The notes under the pieces were generated by a model. That model was not told where the DNA came from. It made no database searches and worked only from the letters and a program-made list of their open reading frames with translations. DNA of 64,000 nt. Source: Thelephora terrestris (Eukaryota > Basidiomycota > Agaricomycetes > Thelephorales > Thelephoraceae). Each line of letters begins with the position of its first letter. Position 1 is the first letter of the stretch. This document shows, in pieces, positions 57,266 through 64,000 of the stretch. Made by a program: the position numbers and the translations under genes. The stretch spans positions 3,100,001-3,164,000 of the forward strand of contig WIUZ02000001.1 in assembly GCA_015956445.1 (NCBI GenBank). Reading direction: 5' to 3'.

Positions 57266-58545
57266 CTATTGCATGACAGGAGGAGGGGGAGGCATCATTT
57301 GGTTCACTGGCATAGTCGGCATCCCCGGCCCACCGAACCCAGGCGGTGGGGGAGGCATGAATCCAGGAGGCGGAGCACCGTACATACCCATAGGCGGAGG
57401 TTGCATTCCCATGGGAGGAGGCATACCCATAGTAGGTGGCATCATACCCTGCGGAGGGCCAAATCCTGGAGGCGGTGGAGGGGGAGCAGCCAGAGCACCA
57501 GCAAATTGTCCTTGATAAGGTCCCTGGTACGACATGGGAGGTCGAGCCACGCCAAAAGCAGTCGTTGGAGCTGCCGGTGGCCGTGCACTGACGGGCAACG
57601 CGTTGTTCTTCCGCGCTTGCGCGGCGAGCAATCTCTCCGCATTGGTTCCGTGTCTTTCCCCCTTTCCATCCTTTTTGAACGCGTATTGGACCGTAATCGC
57701 TTTGTTCATGAGGAATTGACCGTTCATAGATTCGATCGCCGCGTCCGAAGACTCGAAATCTGTGTATGAGACGAAACCGTATCCTTTCGAAAGACCTGTG
57801 CCGGGATCTCGGGCAATCTGACGTGTAATGAGAAGAACGCTCGGAAGATTCTGGGGTGACGCGTACCTTTGCTGTTGTAGCCATCATCCCAAAGGCACTG
57901 AACGTGTCGTATAACAGCCTCTCATCCACGCTTTCGTCCAAACTCCCAATGAACAAGTTCGCGCCAACATCCAGTTGTTTTTTATCCGAAGACGCCTATT
58001 CGTAGTAATTGGTTTCACCCGCAGCAATGATGATAGGTGTGGAGATTAGCAGGGCGCAGCGTGGAAACGAAAGGGATGTCAAAAAGTCGAAACTAGTCAG
58101 CATGTCGCACTTTCACAGGATTTGACAGGTGAAAGGATGCTCACCTTGTTAACTCTTATAGGTTTACCCCAGAGTTTTATCTGGTTCATGATTTTACAAG
58201 CGTACTCCGCGTCTTCCTCAGTCAAGAACTCACAGAACCCATAGCCCTGGTGAGCCATCGAGATCCTGTCTTTGGGCAGATGTACGTTCACTGTGCACAG
58301 GAATCCGAATAAACGAGTCAGAACGACGTTCGTTGGCTGTTTGAGCTGTGAGGGTTGTAGGTATTTGTGACGTACCCACTGGACCGGCTTGGAGCATTAG
58401 CTCCCAAATCAACGCATCTGTGCACCTTTCGTCGAGGTTACCCTGCGAGATTCCTGTCAGAAATTGGGCTATGGTGGGTGGGAGTTGGAAGACAGACAAG
58501 GTAGACGGTCGCCTCCTGGTTTCTATCCTCGTTTGGGCGGGACAT
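57266..58545 (-). CDS. splicing factor 3b subunit 4 (SF3b49/Hsh49)
   Basis: A U2 snRNP SF3b subunit that contacts pre-mRNA upstream of the branch point. Start [24 protein letters not shown]1: VYLGNL (RNP2) and [17 protein letters not shown] (RNP1); [18 protein letters not shown] links to RRM2: [19 protein letters not shown] (RNP2) and [20 protein letters not shown] (RNP1), then [16 protein letters not shown] and [20 protein letters not shown], the family signature. The C-terminal third is Pro/Gly/Met-rich ([17 protein letters not shown]), as in animal SF3B4. About five introns; TYLGNL and [12 protein letters not shown] joins are unambiguous. Identity is very secure. Confidence 0.95.
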
Positions 58546-58779
58546 TGTGGTGCAGGCACGAGCGCACGATCGGCCCTTCACCACAGCCGATCACAACAAA
58601 CGACTTTTCCCATACCTTACTTGCAGAACCTCGAGAAAACACAACTATGGTCATTGAATGTCGTAAAATTCGTAAAGTGATATAAACACTAAGGAGGAAC
58701 GGGTTGGGAATAAAAATGCTCTAGAAGAACGCCCAACGGCCCACATCGCGCTCCTTTTCCACCCCCCACCAGTGCTGTT

Positions 58780-59799
58780 TTAACGTTTCATCCCGCCGTA
58801 GTTGCTGATGGCCCTCGCGGAAAACAGGGCCATCAAAACGACCGTGCACGCAGCTCTAGCGGTCTCGTAGTCTACCGGAGCAAGCTTCTCGTCGCTTGGA
58901 CCGAGCCAGCCAAAAACGGCAGCGTGGGCGGTTTCCCAGAACGGTTGGGAGTGGGTGAGGAGAGAATAGATGCCTGTCACCAAAGGTGCACACCATAAAT
59001 CAACCGTCGTCCATCCGTAAGGCAAAAGCTCCGATGGGGTAGTAAGCGAGAGCGGCGTGGGATGGAGGAAATTGGTCAGGTTGAGGACGAAAAAGCCGAT
59101 GTTCGCGGAAAGCTGAGATGATCACGCCTTAGCAAAGGGAAGCTACATTTTGGGAACACTCAGCAAACTTACCAAGGAAGTTACGAGTAGCGCCCAAGGA
59201 GAACTGGCGATCTGTGGATGCGGACTGTTCAAAACCATGCTGGGGATGGCGTGGACGAGTAACAAAGTCCTGCTGAGCGCATCCAAGAACGAGAAAGGAA
59301 GCTCAAGCTGGAGGGACAAGTCCGGCACCGAAGGAATCCACTCGATGCCCGTCTGAATCAGGATATACGTAATTGGATACACGCCAGAAACCAAGAAAGA
59401 TGGTGGAACACCAAGGAAAGGTGCTGGTCGAAGGTGAAGATTAGCACGACACGTACAAAAAGCATGGGCGTCTTCGTAATGGGACACACCTATGGCGTCA
59501 CCTCCGTGGACGACTATAAGTGTAGCCACCAAGTCCCTCACCAAGGATTTCTCCTCGAATTTGGATGTAGAAGCAGCTACCGTTGCCTTCTCCCCCTCTG
59601 AAGCACCAGTAGCTGCTTGAGCGGCGTGGGCCTTGTGGCCCTTTGTGATAAGCTCTCGGACTTGACGGAGAATGAGACATAGCCGAACGGCAGCGGCGAC
59701 ATCGATTGTGTTGACTTGGATGCCGAACCACGAGAATGGAGCGACGGGTTCTAAGCCCCAGCGATATAGCTCGATGATGGGGGCGAGGGCGAGAGACAT
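58780..59799 (-). CDS. multi-pass membrane protein, family unknown
   Basis: Three exons give about 300 residues: from MSLALAPIIELYRWGLEPVA, joined at VVHGGDAIG/APFLGVPPSF and at TSL/LSANIGFFVLNL. Hydrophobic segments: SWFGIQVNTIDVAAAVRLCL, LVRDLVATLIVVHGG, FLVSGVYPITYILIQTGI, LDALSRTLLLVHAIPSMVL, ALLVTSLLSANIGFFVL, CAPLVTGIYSLL and AACTVVLMALFSARAI, so six or seven passes. The motif GGDAIGAPFLGVPPSFL between segments is notable, resembling glycine loops of small channels, but I cannot place it in a family. It ends YGGMKR. It lies immediately downstream of ERG24, on the same strand, so they could be co-located at the ER; this is only positional inference. Confidence 0.78.
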
Positions 59800-60021
59800 C
59801 GTTGTCAAAGTGAAAGAAAGGAAGCAGCGCGTGAGTAACTTCGAAATTTCAATCCTGCAAGCCGAAGCCGATCATGTTGAGGGAACAGATTGGGGTGATC
59901 GGACCGCTCCACAATCAGAAAGATATTCGGCCAGGATGTCCCTTAGGTGGACGGCATGATATCATACTTCAGAACAAATAGGTAGGCACAGTAGAAGGAT
60001 CGACGAGTAGACAAATCCGGC

Positions 60022-61657
60022 TTAATAAATATACGGGATGATACGATATGGGACGAGCTTTTTGTACGCTTTCCAGTCCTCCCCGTACCTGACAGTTGTA
60101 TCAGCAAAAGAGAACGTAGCCAATGATTGAACACGCTTACTTGACTTCACACATCTCATCGTCACGGAGTTGCCTGTGGACAAGCAACACGAAGAAGTAG
60201 ATGGGGTAGAAATAGGTGACCGGGGTGTCGAAACCAGTGGCAAGAGACCACGACAGAGCCATCAACCAATCGCCACTGGAAGCACCGTTAACAAAACACC
60301 CGAGCGACAAGGAGACAAAACACGCACAAGTAGTTGGGATGTCTCGATCTTCCCCACCAACCGGAGGTGAGGAGCTTGGTTCCCCGCTTAGTTTCCATAT
60401 AAGTGAGATCTATGGCGAGCAAATCAGGCCAAGGCGTGCGATCCTACGAAAAGCGAAACTTACTCTTAGGGTTGCGTCCATTCCTGAAGTCATTTTTCTC
60501 CCCGTTTGCGCTCCTGAAGATCCAGTAGCCAGTTAATGAAACGACGACGACGATTGCAGTTCCAACTCTTCCAAGTTCAACGTGTTGGAAAGCGAGGTAT
60601 CGCGCCTGGAGGGAGTAGGTGAAAGGAAGCCATGAAAGATCGCCGACGGCAAGCATGAAACCGAAACCGTCGGTTGTGATGTCCATGATGGTGAAGATTG
60701 CAGGCTATTCCGCGCGTTAGCTCCAACGGAGATTAAAGCCAGATATCAAGGGGCAGACCTCATTGTAAACCGCATCTGCAACATACCACAGATGGAACCC
60801 CAGGACGAGGATCATAGAATCCGTGAGTGTTCCACCGCGCCGGACCCATTGCTCGCAAGCCATACTGATGTCGACGAGTGCCCAAAGGATTAAGCCTGGG
60901 CGGAGTTCATTGAATGACTTGAGGTCGAACGACCCGATCATGGGGTTTAATTCACGACCAATGTAAAACTGCCGCAAAGATAAATAAGGGTGTCACGGCC
61001 CAATTCGTATAAAGTGTTGACTCACGTCATAGATGAAATTGCCGCTGTTTCCGCCCAAAGCAAGCAGCTTGCCGCCGTAGAATGAAGAGGCGTAGCAGTA
61101 GATGGACTGAACGATGGACATGGCAAGGGATGCGGTGACGAAACCAACCCACTTGTCGTAGAGGAAGGTGAACGATTCGGGACCGAAACGAAGGATAACA
61201 CCGGCAGTCACACCCAAAGCCAGGAGGAAGGTGGAGAAGGCTATAAACATTGAAAGGGGGCTCCAAAAGGTACTCAAGATGGAGCGTACGTACCATTGAT
61301 CTTGTACTGAATCTTCTTCCCGTTACGCATGAGAGTTCCATCGATCCAGTCCCCGGGAAGCACGAGCCATGCAACGACGCAGAAAGCGTACCAACCCAAG
61401 TACATCAACGTGGCCTCCGTGTCCCATAAACTCTTCCAGAATTCTGGTGTCTGAAGGGTGTCGAGGATTTCAGGATTCTTGATGGAGGTTAAAGGGGGTG
61501 GACATCCATTTTGTTGGGAACATCCAAAGTAAAGCAGGTACGTGGTCAATGGAACCCCAATGGTGATTAAAGTCGCCCCAATTGGTCCGCAGAACTCATA
61601 TGAGGTCGTCCGTGGGTTTAATTCTGACCTTTTTTCGACTGCGGTCGAGGATGACAT
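60022..61657 (-). CDS. ERG24: delta(14)-sterol reductase (C-14 sterol reductase)
   Basis: An ER membrane enzyme of ergosterol synthesis that reduces the C14-C15 double bond using NADPH. Start MSSSTAVEKRSELNPRTTSY followed by YEFCGPIGATLITIGVPLTT. Many membrane segments follow: YLGWYAFCVVAWLVLPGDWI, AFSTFLLALGVTAGVILRF, VGFVTASLAMSIVQSIYCYA. Diagnostic sites are FYIGRELNPMIGSFDLKSFN, LGFHLWYVADAVYNE, ITTDGFGFMLAVGDLSWLPF and the second sterol-reductase signature SGWWGRSRHPNYLGDWLMAL. The C-terminus PYRIIPYIY is the typical ending. About six introns. All signature residues are present. ERG24 is preferred over ERG4 because of the FDLK/FNELRPGLILW block. Very secure at superfamily level. Confidence 0.94.
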
Positions 61658-62232
61658 GGGCGAAGGTGGAGGGGGGAGTGACAGTGTGGCGATCGGTCAT
61701 CGAATCGAAATTCACAAACGTGACCTGGACGCGTCGCACGATCTTAGATTCTTACACTTTGATTTTTCCGATTGAACTCGGCTCGCCTTTATCCCTCGAT
61801 TCCCTGCTTTTTCAACATGGAAAGTGGTCTTTCTTATTATCTCAGTAGGCCATGGTTGCCTAGACGCATGTGCTGCGGGGATTATCGACCAGGTCGTGGT
61901 GGAATTGGATTGAGGCCGTGGACGTGTTGTTAACGATGAGCGTCTGGTGTTCTCGTTTAACATCGGCTAGGGTGCCATCTACATGATTCCGCCACCGCCT
62001 GTGGCTGGTCATGTCAATGATCAAAGGGCTCCTAGTCAAAGAGTTCCACGGCTTACAGGGCATTTGTGGCGCTTTGATAGCGGCGGCGATGGCTTTCCTT
62101 TGATCAAGCGTCTGGTATAAATGGACCCGGATTTCCAATGGCCCTAGACCCAGCAACCAATTCCTCACAGCTTTATTCTACGTCTCTGGCACTCAGCGAC
62201 GCTCCCCTCTACGCTCTTACCGAACTCTCGGA
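61658..62232. other. divergent promoter region, no gene seen
   Basis: A 575-base region between ERG24 and the coiled-coil gene. Frames are short. No recognisable coding block. It should hold the ERG24 promoter; I do not see a sterol-response E-box that stands out. Confidence 0.45.
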
Positions 62233-63244
62233 ATGTCTTCTTCCTCTGTCACTGCTCCCTCTTCTAGCGCCACATCTAAAACCGTTTGCTCGGAAGAGGT
62301 CACGAATCAGGTTCTCACGAGCGTGATTCATGAACTCCAAGCTCAGTTAACCTCCATATGCCATCGCCAAGACGAGTTGGAGGAGCTCATCCTCGATCTG
62401 CAACGCGAATTAAAGACGCGCATTGGACCGTGAGTTCAAGCCCCAATTCTCAGTGTCGAATATCAACAAATTGATTCATAGAACCATTCACGCCCCTGCA
62501 ACTGTTTCCCATTCCGCCCCGGAACCTGGCCCCTCTACTGTTCCCGAGGAGGCAGACACTGACCCTGTAGCCTGCGATTCGGCACCCCCATCCAGTCAAG
62601 GCGTGGGATCGGCCGTGGTGCATCCGACTCGCAAGCCAGGTCATCTCACTCCCGCTCCCGAGCGGCTGATCAGGAGGCAAAACGCGTTCTACCACATCTC
62701 GGACGCGGAAGTCCCCCCCTGGAAGATCCCCGGAGGCTACTACCCCTACCATTATAGTACAGACCCTACTTTCGGCAGAATCACGCCTGAGCAGCCAGCA
62801 TCCGCACCCCCTGTGTCCCTTCACCCTCCAATTGTACAGCATCGCGCATTGGACCCCCGTAACGGGCGTGATACCTTACCCTCACCAGACTCGCCCTCCC
62901 TATCACCGCTCCCACCTCCCCAAGAATTCCAGTCCCTTTCCTCCGAGACCAGGGGTATATTTACTGAGGCGCCTGCTACCTTCGGGACCCTCACCACTCA
63001 ACCTGCGTCCACCCCACGCACACACCTACTTCGCGGGGAAAGTGCATTCAGTTACGCATCGCGGCTCTCTCAACCCCAATTTGTAGCCCCTGGCCACAGT
63101 AACCTCCAATCACCTCCCCACCCCCTGACACTAACATCTAACACACCAGCAGTCCCCACTTCATCACCGAAGCGCAAACGGGAAGATGCCGAGCATGGCG
63201 ACGAGGCTTCGGACAAGAAGCGCACCCGGTCACCCCTCCGCTGA
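62233..63244 (+). CDS. orphan protein with N-terminal coiled coil and bipartite NLS
   Basis: Two exons: 62233-62429 and 62482-63244 (960 bases, 319 residues). The N-terminus is Ser-rich (MSSSSVTAPSSSATSK). A heptad-patterned coiled coil follows (VLTSVIHELQAQLTSI, RQDELEELILDLQRELKTRI). The long middle is Pro/Ser-rich and probably disordered, with one tyrosine-rich box (VPPWKIPGGYYPYHYSTDP) that may be conserved. The end is a bipartite nuclear signal (KRKREDAEHGDEASDKKRTR) and SPLR. The 52-base intron restores TRIGP/TIHAPATV. No family recognised; a nuclear, dimerising regulator is a reasonable guess only. Confidence 0.72.
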
Positions 63245-64000
63245 TGATGACGACTAGTCGCAGTGGTTTCACAGGTTGGCATGGATCGAAGCAAGGTTTT
63301 AATCGCTTGCCTCCCAAAGAGTCGTTATAAATTATACCGAGTCAATATGCATTGGCGTTAACGGCAATTGCCGAACGACGAGTATGGGCAGGCAATAACC
63401 ACGAGGTGGACAAATAAAAATTTCACTTCTCTCACCAGTTCCACTCGATCTCAATAATATTGTGCTCCTTTTTCGAGTCGCCAGCTACTGCAAGGTCCGT
63501 ACATTTGTCTGCCTCGCCCACCACACGCTCTTCCCACGAGCCTCCAAAGCTTGCGCTGCCACATCAACTGGCAGTGCTGATGGACTCCTCCACCACTGCA
63601 TTTCTCATCCACGACTTTCGTGTTGCTGCGGCCTCACCTTGACCACAAGGAAAACGGCACCCAGATATCATCGGCGAAACGCGAAAGGTTGCAGGTTCTG
63701 AAACGCCGCTAGAGAGATGCGCGAAATGCATGGGGGGTCGATTCCTGCTAGCACCACCTTCTTCCTCGTTCCCCCCCTTAAACGAATCAATTGACCTTGT
63801 GCTATGGGTGCGTAACACACGCTCCTTTGGCCATTAAGTTCCGATAACTCGCGACAAAGGCGACGAACACACGCATTTGCTGCTTGGAACTGAGGCACCC
63901 GCCCATACTATGAGCGTTTCAGCTCGTCCTCTTGCAGCCCTAGGACACATCGCGTTGGTCTAATGCTCGACGCGATCTGCGAATATCCCAACTTCTCGAG
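63245..64000. other. distal region, no supported gene
   Basis: The last 755 bases hold only short overlapping frames on both strands, none with a domain. A GGTCGATTCC at about 63736-63745 resembles a tRNA B box, but no cloverleaf can be drawn around it. The stretch to 64000 shows no start or stop of a recognisable gene. Confidence 0.4.

Noticed and set aside
63736-63745. GGTCGATTCC followed by GCTAGCACCA, tRNA-3'-end-like
   Set aside because: The T-stem does not pair and no cloverleaf forms on either strand.

Overview
The window is nuclear DNA from a filamentous fungus, almost certainly a basidiomycete (Agaricomycotina-like). The evidence is dense gene packing on both strands, many introns of about 50-70 bases, conserved single-copy eukaryotic housekeeping genes, a two-repeat Con-6 protein, and an ATP sulfurylase fused to an APS-kinase-like domain as in fungi. 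I see no rRNA or tRNA gene, CRISPR array, complete transposon or secondary-metabolite cluster. Neither window edge cuts a gene that I could recognise.

Layout. 0-9 kb: malate synthase, an ER FKBP-type prolyl isomerase (convergent with it), DASH subunit Spc34, a LENG1/CIR-type protein, a small ORF built on a 36-bp tandem repeat, and the Fe-S assembly adaptor LTO1. 9-20.6 kb: ribonucleotide reductase small subunit, a Taspase-1-like threonine aspartase, the chromatin remodeller CHD1, a poorly resolved 1.9-kb block, and proteasome subunit beta-4. 21-33.4 kb: an orphan membrane protein, a small ORF, splicing factor SLU7, RNase H2 subunit B, an orphan basic protein, 2-methylcitrate dehydratase and a SNAPc subunit 3 homologue. 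33.6-38 kb: a membrane-anchored aspartic protease and ATP sulfurylase, then a 2.8-kb gene-poor block. 41-54.6 kb: a Con-6 stress/conidiation protein, TFB3/MAT1, a LigB-type dioxygenase, PKA catalytic subunit, SSF1/Peter Pan, holocytochrome c synthase, nitronate monooxygenase and a WD40 protein. 55-64 kb: an orphan 448-codon ORF, SF3b subunit 4, a multi-pass membrane protein, C-14 sterol reductase ERG24 and an orphan coiled-coil/NLS protein.

The genes do not form one pathway. They are ordinary housekeeping functions: the glyoxylate and methylcitrate cycles, dNTP supply and ribonucleotide removal, splicing (SLU7, SF3b4), transcription (CHD1, TFB3, SNAPc), ribosome assembly, sulfur and sterol metabolism. 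Several pairs are divergent with very short shared promoters (SLU7/RNH202 about 133 bp, PrpD/SNAPC3 about 126 bp), and several convergent pairs lie less than 100 bp apart.

I found no new multi-gene system. The most distinctive signals concern gene structure. A 4-base internal exon rebuilds the catalytic DTGSS motif of the aspartic protease. Two introns have GC donors. A minus-strand ORF carries an in-frame 36-bp minisatellite. The APS-kinase-like half of ATP sulfurylase lacks its ligand-loop segment. Exon coordinates below were derived by hand from family motifs, splice dinucleotides and reading phase; where I say lengths sum to a multiple of three, I counted them.
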